DNA of 44,186 nucleotides. Origin: an uncultured Campylobacter sp. Lineage in GTDB: Bacteria > Campylobacterota > Campylobacteria > Campylobacterales > Campylobacteraceae. The notes under the pieces are model-generated. The model was not told where the DNA came from. It made no database searches and worked only from the letters and a program-made list of their open reading frames with translations. Of the stretch, positions 24,339-31,411 are shown piece after piece. How positions within the stretch are numbered: position 1 is the stretch's first letter; each line of letters starts with the position of its first letter. Both the position numbers and the translations under genes were made by a program. The stretch covers positions 1 through 44,186 of the forward strand of contig NZ_CALLWC010000034.1 of the NCBI RefSeq assembly GCF_938015785.1, written 5' to 3'.

Positions 24339-25037
24339 ATGAAAAATTTGGTGATTTTGGCTCTTTTAGTGAGCCTCGCCGCGGCGAAAATCAACATAAA
24401 CGAAGCTAGTCGCTACGAGCTGATGACGATCGGTGGGCTTGATGCGGGTAGGGCGGATATGCTTATGCAATACCGCCAAAAACGCGAAATTTCAAGTGCA
24501 GATGAGCTAAAGGGTATCAACGGCTTTGCAAGTTACGATACTGCTAAACTGCAGAAGAGCTTTGAAATATCGCCTAGAGCTAACGTGCAGCAGCCGGTGC
24601 AGCCTGATCGCGACATAGTCGTGGTCGAAAAGACCCGCACCCGCACGGTTTACGGAGGCTCTACTTACAGACGCGTTGAAAATTACGGCAATGGCATCAC
24701 GATCACAGAGACCGGTACTTTACCGCCGCCTCCTCCGCCAGGATATGGTAGGCACGGCGGCATGATGCCGCCTCCTCCCCCGCCTCCTGGCGGCATGCCA
24801 CCACCTCCGCACGGAGGTATAAAACCGCCTCCTCCGCCACCGCCTCCTCGCGATGATTATTCTCGCAGGAGAAGTTCTAGCAGTATGAGCGATAGCGATA
24901 TCGGCGGAAGCTCGCGCCGTAACATACCGGTGCCTATGCATATGGGAACGATCCGCTCTAAAAGATCCAGCAGCACCACAAGCTCCGGTAACTGCGATCC
25001 GCAAAGTGGCGACTGCGTTAGCGTCGGCGTGCAATAG
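24339..25037 (+). CDS. ComEA-like helix-hairpin-helix protein with polyproline tail
   Basis: 232 residues from the ATG at 24339, chosen for AAAGGAGCGCAC before it and the signal peptide (1-16) after it. Residues 17-75 form the ComEA-type tandem helix-hairpin-helix: ININEASRYELMTIGGLD, then SADELKGINGF. Such proteins bind DNA in the periplasm and draw it in during natural transformation. After a linker come proline runs at 129-134, 144-150, 154-157 and 163-170, then an Arg/Ser-rich segment and two cysteines (219, 226). Campylobacter relatives are usually only ~80 residues, so the tail is unusual. It might anchor or extend the protein across the periplasm. Confidence 0.82.
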   Translation: MKNLVILALLVSLAAAKININEASRYELMTIGGLDAGRADMLMQYRQKREISSADELKGINGFASYDTAKLQKSFEISPRANVQQPVQPDRDIVVVEKTRTRTVYGGSTYRRVENYGNGITITETGTLPPPPPPGYGRHGGMMPPPPPPPGGMPPPPHGGIKPPPPPPPPRDDYSRRRSSSSMSDSDIGGSSRRNIPVPMHMGTIRSKRSSSTTSSGNCDPQSGDCVSVGVQ

Positions 25038-25500
25038 GGTTTTTAAAATTTAATTTTACGCGGGCGGAATTTTAGAATTTTATAATCGAGATTCCGCCCG
25101 CCCTAAATTTACGGATAAATTTTAAAATTTCGTAACGTAGAATTTAAAATTTGCGCAGGAGTTGCTCTGCGCTATGATAAAATTCCAAAAAATTTTATAA
25201 ATTTAATCAGCAGCTTACGTGGTAAAATTTCAAGCTAAAATTTTACGTTAAAACTGATGCGCCGTATTTTGTCAAGATAAAATCTGCACTTTAAAATTTT
25301 AAATCCGAACATCCCGTCCGTTTTAAATTTATGGCTAAATTTTAAATTTGCCTTTTCTACTCTCGCTAAATTCCAAAATTTCGCCCCGTCTTGCTGCTAT
25401 TAAATTTGAAATTCGACCCGATTTAGCGCCTAAAATTCGTGAAATTTAATTTACAAAATAATATAATCACAAAATTATTCCAACGAAACAGGATGGGCGT
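25038..25500. other. AAATTT-saturated spacer upstream of ilvB
   Basis: About 460 bp with no gene. A hand count found about 23 RAATTY words against three other AATT contexts. The end carries a TATAAT (25462-25467) and the ilvB ribosome site. No leader peptide rich in Val/Leu/Ile codons and no T-box was seen, so ilvB attenuation is not evident. Confidence 0.65.
25462..25467 (+). promoter_or_regulatory. -10 element of ilvBN
   Basis: TATAAT in AT-rich DNA 33 nt before the ilvB ATG; no -35 match. Confidence 0.45.
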
Positions 25501-27195
25501 ATGAAAGAAATTAGCGGATCGCAGATGATCGTGGAGGCGTTGCGGCAGGAGGGGGTCGAGGTAGTTTTCGGCTACCCGGGCGGCGCGGCGCTGAATATTT
25601 ATGATGAAATTTACAAACAAAAATACTTCAGACATATTTTGGTGCGCCACGAGCAGGCCGCGGCGATGGCTGCGGACGGATACGCGCGCGCTAGCGGCAA
25701 GGTTGGCGTGGCCGTCGTCACGAGTGGACCTGGTTTTACGAACGCGCTTACGGGGCTTGCTACGGCGTATAGCGATAGCATCCCGATCGTGCTTATTAGC
25801 GGGCAGGTGGCGACCTCGCTTATTGGCACCGACGCCTTTCAGGAGATCGATGCGATCGGAATTTCACGCCCTTGCGTCAAACACAACTATCTGGTTAAAA
25901 CGATCGAAGAGCTGCCCAGAATTTTAAAAGAGGCTTTTTACATCGCTCGCAGCGGCAGACCGGGGCCCGTGCATGTCGATGTGCCGAAGGACGTAACGGC
26001 GAAGCTGGGCGTTTTTGAATATCCTAGCGAAATTAAGATGCAAACTTACAAGCCGAACTATAAGGGCAACGCTAAGCAGATCAAAAAAGCCGTCGAGTTA
26101 ATCGCAGGCTGCAAAAAACCTATCCTCTACATCGGAGGCGGCGTTATTAGCGCGGGCGCTAGCGAGCTGGTACGCGAGCTTAGCGAGTTTGCGCAGATCC
26201 CTGTCGTGCAAACCCTTATGGCGCTGGGAGCCGTGCGAAGCGACGATAAATTAAATTTAGGTATGGTCGGAATGCACGGCAGCTATGCCGCAAATATGGC
26301 GCTTAGCGAGTCTGATCTGATAATCTGCTTGGGCGCGAGATTTGACGATCGCGTCACGGGCAAGCTTAGCGAATTCGGCAAAAACGCAAAGATCATCCAC
26401 GTCGATATCGATCCTAGCTCGATCTCAAAGATCATAAACGCGGATTATCCGATCGTGGGCGATGTGAAATCGGTGTTAGAGGAGATGCTGCCGCGCATTA
26501 AAAGCGAGGTTAGCGCTCAAAATTTCGAGCAGTGGCGCGAGCTCATCCGCAAATACGATGAAATTCACCCGCTTAAATTTAACGACAGCGATGAAATTTT
26601 AAAGCCGCAGTGGGTTATACAAAGTACCGCAAAAATCGCAGGCGAGGATGCTATCATCGCTACGGACGTGGGACAGCATCAGATGTGGGTCGCGCAGTTT
26701 TATCCGTTTTGCAAGCCACGCACTCTGCTAAGTAGCGGCGGGCAGGGCACGATGGGCTACGGTCTGCCCGCAGCATTGGGCGCGAAGGCTTATGCGGGAG
26801 ACAGACCTGTTATAAATTTTAGCGGCGACGGCTCGATTTTGATGAATATCCAAGAGCTGATGACGGCGAGCGCGAGCGGCCTAAACGTCGTAAATATCGT
26901 ATTAAACAACAATTTCTTAGGCATGGTGCGGCAGTGGCAGAGCCTATTTTACGGGCAGCGTTTCTCATCGACCGATCTTAGCTCGCAGCCTGATTTCGTA
27001 AAAATTGTCGAAGGCTTCGGCGGCGTGGGCTTTAGCGTTAGCAGTAAAGCGGAATTTGAAGACGCGCTGAAGCAGGCTCTTGCGAGCAAAAAGGTGAGCG
27101 TCATCGAGGCCAAGATAGATCGCTTCGAAAACGTCTGGCCGATGGTGCCCGCAGGCGGCGCGCTTTATAATATGATTTTTGAGCAGGAGTCGTAG
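25501..27195 (+). CDS. ilvB: Acetolactate synthase large subunit IlvB
   Basis: 564 residues, the standard length. It condenses two pyruvates (or pyruvate and 2-oxobutyrate) using TPP, FAD and Mg2+, the first common step of valine, leucine and isoleucine synthesis. Motifs: EVVFGYPGGAALNIYDEIYK, the catalytic glutamate in VRHEQAAAMAADGYARASGK, SGPGFTNALTGLATAYSDSI, GARFDDRVTGKL and the TPP site SGDGSILMNIQEL ending in VLNNNFLGMVRQWQ. One base separates its stop from the ilvN ATG. Identity is secure. Confidence 0.98.
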   Translation: MKEISGSQMIVEALRQEGVEVVFGYPGGAALNIYDEIYKQKYFRHILVRHEQAAAMAADGYARASGKVGVAVVTSGPGFTNALTGLATAYSDSIPIVLISGQVATSLIGTDAFQEIDAIGISRPCVKHNYLVKTIEELPRILKEAFYIARSGRPGPVHVDVPKDVTAKLGVFEYPSEIKMQTYKPNYKGNAKQIKKAVELIAGCKKPILYIGGGVISAGASELVRELSEFAQIPVVQTLMALGAVRSDDKLNLGMVGMHGSYAANMALSESDLIICLGARFDDRVTGKLSEFGKNAKIIHVDIDPSSISKIINADYPIVGDVKSVLEEMLPRIKSEVSAQNFEQWRELIRKYDEIHPLKFNDSDEILKPQWVIQSTAKIAGEDAIIATDVGQHQMWVAQFYPFCKPRTLLSSGGQGTMGYGLPAALGAKAYAGDRPVINFSGDGSILMNIQELMTASASGLNVVNIVLNNNFLGMVRQWQSLFYGQRFSSTDLSSQPDFVKIVEGFGGVGFSVSSKAEFEDALKQALASKKVSVIEAKIDRFENVWPMVPAGGALYNMIFEQES

Positions 27196-27196
27196 G

Positions 27197-27667
27197 ATGA
27201 ATAGCATAAGAAGAATAATTTCGGTCGTCGTTACCGATGAACACGGCGTTTTGTCGCGGATCTCGGGGCTTTTTGCAGGGCGCGGCTATAATATCGACAG
27301 CCTCACCGTTGCGCCGATCCCAAATACCGGTCTATCGCGCCTTAGCATCGTCACTTCGGGCGACGAGCGCGTCATAGAGCAGATCACTAAGCAGCTTCAT
27401 AAACTGATCCCCGTCTACAAGGTTATCGAGGATGCAAAATTCGTCGAAAAGGAGATGGTTTTGGTAAAGATCGCGCTGGGCGAAAATTTAGCGGGGCTTG
27501 ACGCCGTTTTAAAAGCCTACAACGGCAGCATCGCAAACAGCGACGACAGCAAGATCGTCATCATGGCGTGCGATGACGCAGACCGTATCGACGGCTTTTT
27601 AAAGACGATAAAAAAATACAATCCGATAGATATCGTACGCGGCGGCAGTGTCGCGCTGGATATGTAA
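27197..27667 (+). CDS. ilvN: Acetolactate synthase small (regulatory) subunit IlvN
   Basis: 156 residues from the ATG at 27197, one base after the ilvB stop. The N-terminal ACT domain reads RIISVVVTDEHGVLSRISGL, then FAGRGYNIDSLTVAPIPNTG, the classic IlvN/IlvH signature. The C-terminal domain begins with EMVLVKIAL. It stabilises IlvB and confers feedback inhibition by valine. An in-frame GTG-type start six codons upstream inside ilvB has no advantage. Confidence 0.96.
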   Translation: MNSIRRIISVVVTDEHGVLSRISGLFAGRGYNIDSLTVAPIPNTGLSRLSIVTSGDERVIEQITKQLHKLIPVYKVIEDAKFVEKEMVLVKIALGENLAGLDAVLKAYNGSIANSDDSKIVIMACDDADRIDGFLKTIKKYNPIDIVRGGSVALDM

Positions 27668-27698
27668 GCGGCGATAAAATTTAATTAAAGGAGCGCAA

Positions 27699-28652
27699 AT
27701 GAAATTATCTAAAATTGCCGAAATTTTAAACATAGAGCTTAACGGAGCGGACGCAGAGATCGCCGCGATAAATTCGCTTCAAAACGCAAGAAAAAGCGAG
27801 CTAAGCTACTGCGATAGCGACAAAAACGAGAAATTTTTATCCGCCACCAAAGCAGCCGCCGTGTTGGTAAAAATCGGCACCGTAACCCCAAGCGGCGTGC
27901 GAGCGCTGGAGTGCGAAAATCCGCATCTAGCCTTTGCGATCTTAAGCGCGCATTTTGCCAAGCCGCTCATTCGCAGCGGCACGCCCGCAAAGATCGCCGC
28001 TAGCGCGCAGATCGGGCAGAACGTGCATATCGGCGTAAATTCCACGATCGGCGAGGATTGCGTCATTTCAAGCGGCGCGTATATCGGCGATGACGTGCAT
28101 ATCGGAAGCGGCTGCGTGATCCACGCAAACGCCGTCATCTACAACGACGCGATCATCGGCGAGCGCTGCATAATCCACGCAAACGCCGTTATCGGAAGCG
28201 ACGGCTTCGGCTACGCGCACACCAAAACGGGCGAGCACGTTAAAATTTATCATAACGGCAACGTCGTGCTGCAAGACGAGGTCGAGATCGGCGCGTGCAC
28301 GACGATCGATCGCGCGGTATTCGGCTCGACGATCGTTAAACGCGGCAGCAAGATCGACAATCTCGTTCAGATTGGGCACAACTGCGAGCTCGGGCAAAAC
28401 TGCCTCATCGTCTCTCAGGTGGGGCTTGCGGGCTCGACGACGCTTGGACGCAACGTCGTGATGGGCGGACAGAGCGGCAGCGGCGGGCACGTAAGCGTGG
28501 GCGATTTCGCTCAGATCGCGGCGCGCGGCGGCATAAGCAAGGACTTAGCGGGCGGTAAAAACTATGCCGGGCAGCCTATAATGGAGCTTAGCGAGTGGTT
28601 CAAGCTGCAGGCTAAGATCGTTAGATTTTTTAGAGATAAAAAGCAAGGTTAA
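27699..28652 (+). CDS. lpxD: UDP-3-O-acylglucosamine N-acyltransferase LpxD
   Basis: 317 residues. It adds the second acyl chain, from acyl-ACP, to UDP-3-O-acyl-glucosamine in lipid A synthesis. The N-terminal uridine-binding domain (about 1-100) is followed by left-handed beta-helix hexapeptides (IGQNVHIGVNSTIGEDCVIS and many more). Catalytic His227 is in NLVQIGHNCELG. GGQSGSGGHVSVGDFAQIAA and the C-terminal helix LSEWFKLQAKIVRFFRDKK fit LpxD. The ribosome site is AAAGGAGCGCAA. It lies 31 nt after ilvN. A decayed fragment of a second copy lies on the opposite strand at 29827-29898. Confidence 0.97.
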   Translation: MKLSKIAEILNIELNGADAEIAAINSLQNARKSELSYCDSDKNEKFLSATKAAAVLVKIGTVTPSGVRALECENPHLAFAILSAHFAKPLIRSGTPAKIAASAQIGQNVHIGVNSTIGEDCVISSGAYIGDDVHIGSGCVIHANAVIYNDAIIGERCIIHANAVIGSDGFGYAHTKTGEHVKIYHNGNVVLQDEVEIGACTTIDRAVFGSTIVKRGSKIDNLVQIGHNCELGQNCLIVSQVGLAGSTTLGRNVVMGGQSGSGGHVSVGDFAQIAARGGISKDLAGGKNYAGQPIMELSEWFKLQAKIVRFFRDKKQG

Positions 28653-29025
28653 GATTGCTCACGCTTTTTGGCGCGGTTATGATCGCTGCGGCGGTAAATT
28701 TTGCTCTTATCGGCAAAATTCTGTCCGCGCCATTTTTTGACGCGCAGGCAAACGGGAGTGAAATTGTGCCCGGCAAAGATTTTATCCGCGCACTCTGTTG
28801 CTTTGCAAACGGCGTGATATGAAACGGAAAAGGGGTTTGCGGCAACAGCGTCCATATTCGCTCATATCGCGAGGTATTAGAATTTGGCGCGCATAAGAAT
28901 TAAAATTTAATGCAGATGCGTCCGCGCTCTTTTTTGATTGCGCCTTGTCTTATTTGCACCATGGACGCTAAATTTAATGGTTTTGCTTGCGCGCAGTATC
29001 TTTCAAGCGCCGCCAAAGGGGTGAA
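28653..29025. other. Gap after lpxD with a weak small ORF
   Basis: A plus-strand frame opens at TTG 28655 (or ATG 28679) just after the lpxD stop and closes at 28822. It reads as a hydrophobic start (FGAVMIAAAVNFALIGKIL) then a polar end with two cysteines, but lacks a convincing ribosome site. Opposing frames on the minus strand are equally long. I do not call a gene. The rest is unremarkable. Confidence 0.4.
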
Positions 29026-29487
29026 ATGCTAAAAATCGATATGCTAAAATTTTTTCGCTCGGGAGAGTTTACGGGCGTAGAAAGCGGCTTGAGCTGCGCG
29101 CAGATTGCCGCGATGTTCGGCCCTGCGGATGCGAGCTTTAAGAGTGCTGGGGCTGAAATTTTAAGATACGGCGCCTTCGAGTTTCACTTTTTTCAGGACG
29201 AAATTTTTATGATTTTTTCGGATCATTTCAGAAGCGAGCCTCTGGATTTCGGCGACGGCAGGGCACAGCAAATCGAAATAGAGCCTTGGATATTTAGCGG
29301 AGCCCCTATCGATCTTGCAGCCGTAAAAAGCGCTTTAAATCGTGAGCGGATCGAGTGTCGCGAGCGCGCAACGGATGATGGTTTGGAGCTAAGCTTAAGC
29401 AGCGGCGTTGCGCTTGCGTTTGAAAGCTTCAGCGGGTTGGGCGAGCCTCGCAGCTACGAGCTTGCCGCATTTTGGATAAAATTTTAA
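29026..29487 (+). CDS. Uncharacterised small protein, possibly immunity-like
   Basis: 153 residues from the ATG at 29026, chosen for AAAGGGGTGA just before it over a TTG 13 codons upstream. The core LSCAQIAAMFGPADASF, then ILRYGAFEFHFFQDEIFMIF, resembles a recurring small-domain pattern (an FGxPD turn followed by YGxxEF strands) seen in uncharacterised proteins, often in toxin-immunity arrays. No toxin or family name can be assigned. No signal peptide or membrane segment. It stands alone between lpxD and a gene-poor stretch. Confidence 0.65.
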   Translation: MLKIDMLKFFRSGEFTGVESGLSCAQIAAMFGPADASFKSAGAEILRYGAFEFHFFQDEIFMIFSDHFRSEPLDFGDGRAQQIEIEPWIFSGAPIDLAAVKSALNRERIECRERATDDGLELSLSSGVALAFESFSGLGEPRSYELAAFWIKF

Positions 29488-29641
29488 CCGGAAAAGCGTG
29501 GGCGAAATCTAGGCAACAAAGTAAAATTTAGCCGAGTGAAAATAAGCGGCTGCTTAGGTAAAATTTTGGCAAGCAATTATAGTAAAAATGAAATTTAACG
29601 AGCGAAGGCTTTGGATGAAATTTGATCCGAAAGCCGTGCGG

Positions 29642-29722
29642 TCAAATTTTTAATGTAAAAGCTACGTAGATAAATTTTAATGCAAAAGACCGCGCGGATA
29701 AATTTTAACGACAAAGCCTGCG
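29642..29722. repeat. Three degenerate ~28-bp tandem repeats
   Basis: Units begin near 29642, 29671 and 29699, each opening with TAAATTTTAA (first copy TCAAATTTTTAA) and continuing with a C/A-AAAG and GCG-rich part. Spacing is 29 then 28 nt. Confidence 0.6.
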
Positions 29723-29736
29723 AGCGCTCGTAGATA

Positions 29737-29780
29737 GGCATTGCGAGCGTCTCGCATCTGTAGTCGCAAGCCTTTTTTTT
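29737..29780 (+). terminator. Orphan intrinsic terminator with eight Ts
   Basis: GGC(A)TTGCGA pairs with TCGCAAGCC (one bulged A) around a 17-nt loop that contains its own small hairpin (TGCGAG-CGT-CTCGCA); TTTTTTTT follows directly. The nearest upstream gene on this strand ends 250 nt earlier. Confidence 0.75.
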
Positions 29781-29826
29781 CACGCTGTGTATTTATCTAT
29801 AACGCACAAACGTTTTACTCATCATT

Positions 29827-29898
29827 AGGCTGCCTCACATAGTTTTTGCCGCCCACCAGATCCTTGCTTATGCCGCCGCGCGCCGCGATCTGCGCCTT
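29827..29898 (-). pseudogene. Relic of a second lpxD (C-terminal fragment)
   Basis: On the minus strand the bases translate to KAQIAARGGISKDLVGGKNY and then VRQP, aligning with residues about 270-293 of the intact LpxD (AQIAARGGISKDLAGGKNYAGQP). The match at DNA level includes a 20-base identical core, ATCGCGGCGCGCGGCGGCAT, with silent and coding differences elsewhere. Similarity stops on both sides. It is inverted relative to the intact gene 1.2 kb away. It represents a decayed duplicate or paralogue. Confidence 0.85.
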
Positions 29899-30063
29899 CT
29901 CATTGGAGATTTTTTAAAATTTCAAAGCATGATTTAGCCGGAATTTCATAAAACTTGCCAAAAACAATCGATCCGGAGGCTGAAAGATCTGTAAATAGAT
30001 CCAAAATTATACGCACTTGATAAAATTTTTTACAATACTATTAATATTATTTTATAAAAACTA

Positions 30064-30093
30064 TTGACTTATTTAACCCTCTTTTGATAAACT
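30064..30093 (+). promoter_or_regulatory. Probable promoter of the DUF417 gene
   Basis: TTGACT (30064-30069), 18 nt, TAAACT (30088-30093), 32 nt before the ATG. The -35 is good and the -10 is moderate. Confidence 0.45.
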
Positions 30094-30125
30094 ATCGCAT
30101 CAATTTTACCGCAAAGGAAACACAG

Positions 30126-30764
30126 ATGGATCAAAATTCCTTCCTATATAAGGTGCTTAATTGCCTGTCCAATTCGCAAAGCATATTTGTAAATTGTATA
30201 AGGTTTGCAATTTTCGTCGTCATGATCTGGATAGGCGGCCTAAAAGTCGTGCAGTATGAAGCGGATGGCATCGTGCCCTTCGTCACGAACAGCCCGTTTT
30301 TCAGCTATCTGATGAAAAATAAAGACGTAGTCGATAACGGCAAGGGCAAAATGGTCGCAGAGTATAATCTGCACAAAAACCCCGAAGGCTTAGTTGTGCC
30401 GGATAATATCAAATGGCATAAATCAAACGGCACCTATACGGCTTCTTACATTATCGGCGCGACTATTTGCTCGATCGGTATCTTGATGCTGCTTGGCATA
30501 TGGTTCCCAAAAATTGGCGTCGTAGGCGGACTTTTGACCTTCGGTATGGCTATCGTTACGCTATCGTTTTTGATAACGACGCCCGAAACCTGGGTGCCGA
30601 ATTTGGGCAATCCCGCCCTCGGCATAACAGAGAGCCCGAACCACGGCTTCCCGTATCTCTCGGGTGCGGGCAGGCTGGTGATAAAGGATCTGATAATGAT
30701 GTGCGGCGGTTTGATAGCGGCTGCGGATGCGGCTAAAAGGTGGCTACAAAGTCTTTCGAAGTAA
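30126..30764 (+). CDS. DUF417 inner-membrane protein, RclC/YkgB-like
   Basis: 212 residues from the ATG at 30126, preceded by AAAGGAAACACAG; the ATG 14 codons upstream has no ribosome site. The family is clear: FVVMIWIGGLKVVQYEADGI, VPFVTNSPFFSYLM, ATICSIGILMLLGIW, VTLSFLITTPETWVPNLG and HGFPYLSGAGRLVIKDLIMM. About four membrane helices. E. coli RclC (YkgB) belongs to the reactive-chlorine-resistance regulon; the molecular function is unknown. No RclA or RclR is nearby, so the stress role is inferred from family only. Confidence 0.93.
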   Translation: MDQNSFLYKVLNCLSNSQSIFVNCIRFAIFVVMIWIGGLKVVQYEADGIVPFVTNSPFFSYLMKNKDVVDNGKGKMVAEYNLHKNPEGLVVPDNIKWHKSNGTYTASYIIGATICSIGILMLLGIWFPKIGVVGGLLTFGMAIVTLSFLITTPETWVPNLGNPALGITESPNHGFPYLSGAGRLVIKDLIMMCGGLIAAADAAKRWLQSLSK

Positions 30765-30785
30765 ATTATAAAGCTAAAATTCTAC

Positions 30786-30823
30786 CTCGCGGCGGGCGCA
30801 GGGCTAAATTTTACCGCCGCGAG
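30786..30823 (+). terminator. GC-rich hairpin after the DUF417 gene
   Basis: Perfect 10-bp arms CTCGCGGCGG / CCGCCGCGAG with an 18-nt loop, 21 nt after the stop. There is no T tract directly after it, so it may act as an RNA 3'-end stabiliser or a Rho-assisted stop. Confidence 0.4.
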
Positions 30824-31267
30824 CGCTAAATTTAACGCTCCGGCAGTTTTGTTTATAAGCTAAAATAAGCAGCATTAAATTTCCCCCGTTGTGTTTCGCG
30901 GCGCGCTACTGCTAGACTTGATGCGGTTTAATTTCTTTGAAGTAAAAGAGCGCAAAAGAGTTTAATTGCGGCCGCCTTTTTAAATTTTCCGATTTGCTCC
31001 TCGCGGCGTATTTATTAGGCGCGATGTAGCCCGTGCTTTTATGCGACGATGTGAAATTTTGTGACAAATATAGATTTAAAAGCCGTGCTCGCATAAATTT
31101 TGCAGTCAAATTCGGTGCCGACGGATGCGCTGAAATCTGCACCGATAGGCGCAGGTAGGAGTTCTGCATTTTGGAGATTAAATGCCCTCTCGGTCAAAGC
31201 CGGTCGAGCTATTTTTTTGGAGCCGCATACCTATAGGCGTTTGTAAAAAATTTCAAAGCAGGAGGCA

Positions 31268-31411
31268 ATGCGCGATTGGGTATTGCTCTGCACAGATATT
31301 GAAGGGCACGATCAAAGCGGCGAATTTAAAGAGAGAGCCTACTTTTTTATTAGAAAATTTAGCCCAAATTTAGGGCTAAATTTCATACGTTTTCTAACTT
31401 TTCTCGATTAA
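31268..31411 (+). CDS. Doubtful 47-codon ORF with a strong ribosome site
   Basis: ATG preceded by AGCAGGAGGCA, the best Shine-Dalgarno match in this gap. The frame starts MRDWVLLCTDIEGHDQSGEF and continues KERAYFFIRK, then runs through the proS terminator hairpin and 18 nt into the proS 3' end. The first ~30 residues look protein-like; the rest is encoded by the hairpin. It may be a truncated gene start. No family recognised. Confidence 0.25.
   Translation: MRDWVLLCTDIEGHDQSGEFKERAYFFIRKFSPNLGLNFIRFLTFLD
31355..31383 (-). terminator. Intrinsic terminator of the ispB-hemA-proS operon
   Basis: Perfect 11-bp arms AAATTTAGCCC / GGGCTAAATTT with a 7-nt AAATTTA loop, 10 nt after the proS stop. 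The minus strand continues TTTTCTAATAAAA, a short U-run. Confidence 0.75.

Larger units (their letters stand above)
29488..30125. other. Gene-poor region with repeats, orphan terminator and lpxD relic
   Basis: 640 bp holding three approximate ~28-bp repeats (from 29642), an intrinsic terminator (29737-29780), the lpxD relic (29827-29898) and the promoter of the DUF417 gene at its end. The minus-strand frame over the repeats appears to be a shadow. Confidence 0.6.
30765..31393. other. Gap between the DUF417 gene and proS
   Basis: Contains a GC-rich hairpin after the DUF417 gene, AAATTT-rich spacer, a weak small ORF at 31268-31411 and the proS terminator. The longer frame at 31182 looks like a shadow of that ORF. 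Nothing else was recognised. Confidence 0.5.

Noticed and set aside
24720..25034. Minus-strand 104-codon ORF rich in Arg/Ala/His opposite the polyproline tail
   Set aside because: It is the antisense of CCG/CCT proline codons, which read as arginine; no start signal.
28068..28490. Minus-strand 140-codon ORF inside lpxD
   Set aside because: Antisense of GC-biased hexapeptide repeats in a certain gene.
29642..29722. CRISPR-like array
   Set aside because: Only three degenerate ~28-bp units with no distinct spacers and no cas genes in the window.
29595..29783. Minus-strand 62-codon ORF over the repeats and terminator
   Set aside because: Runs through the terminator stem and repeats, and has no ribosome site.
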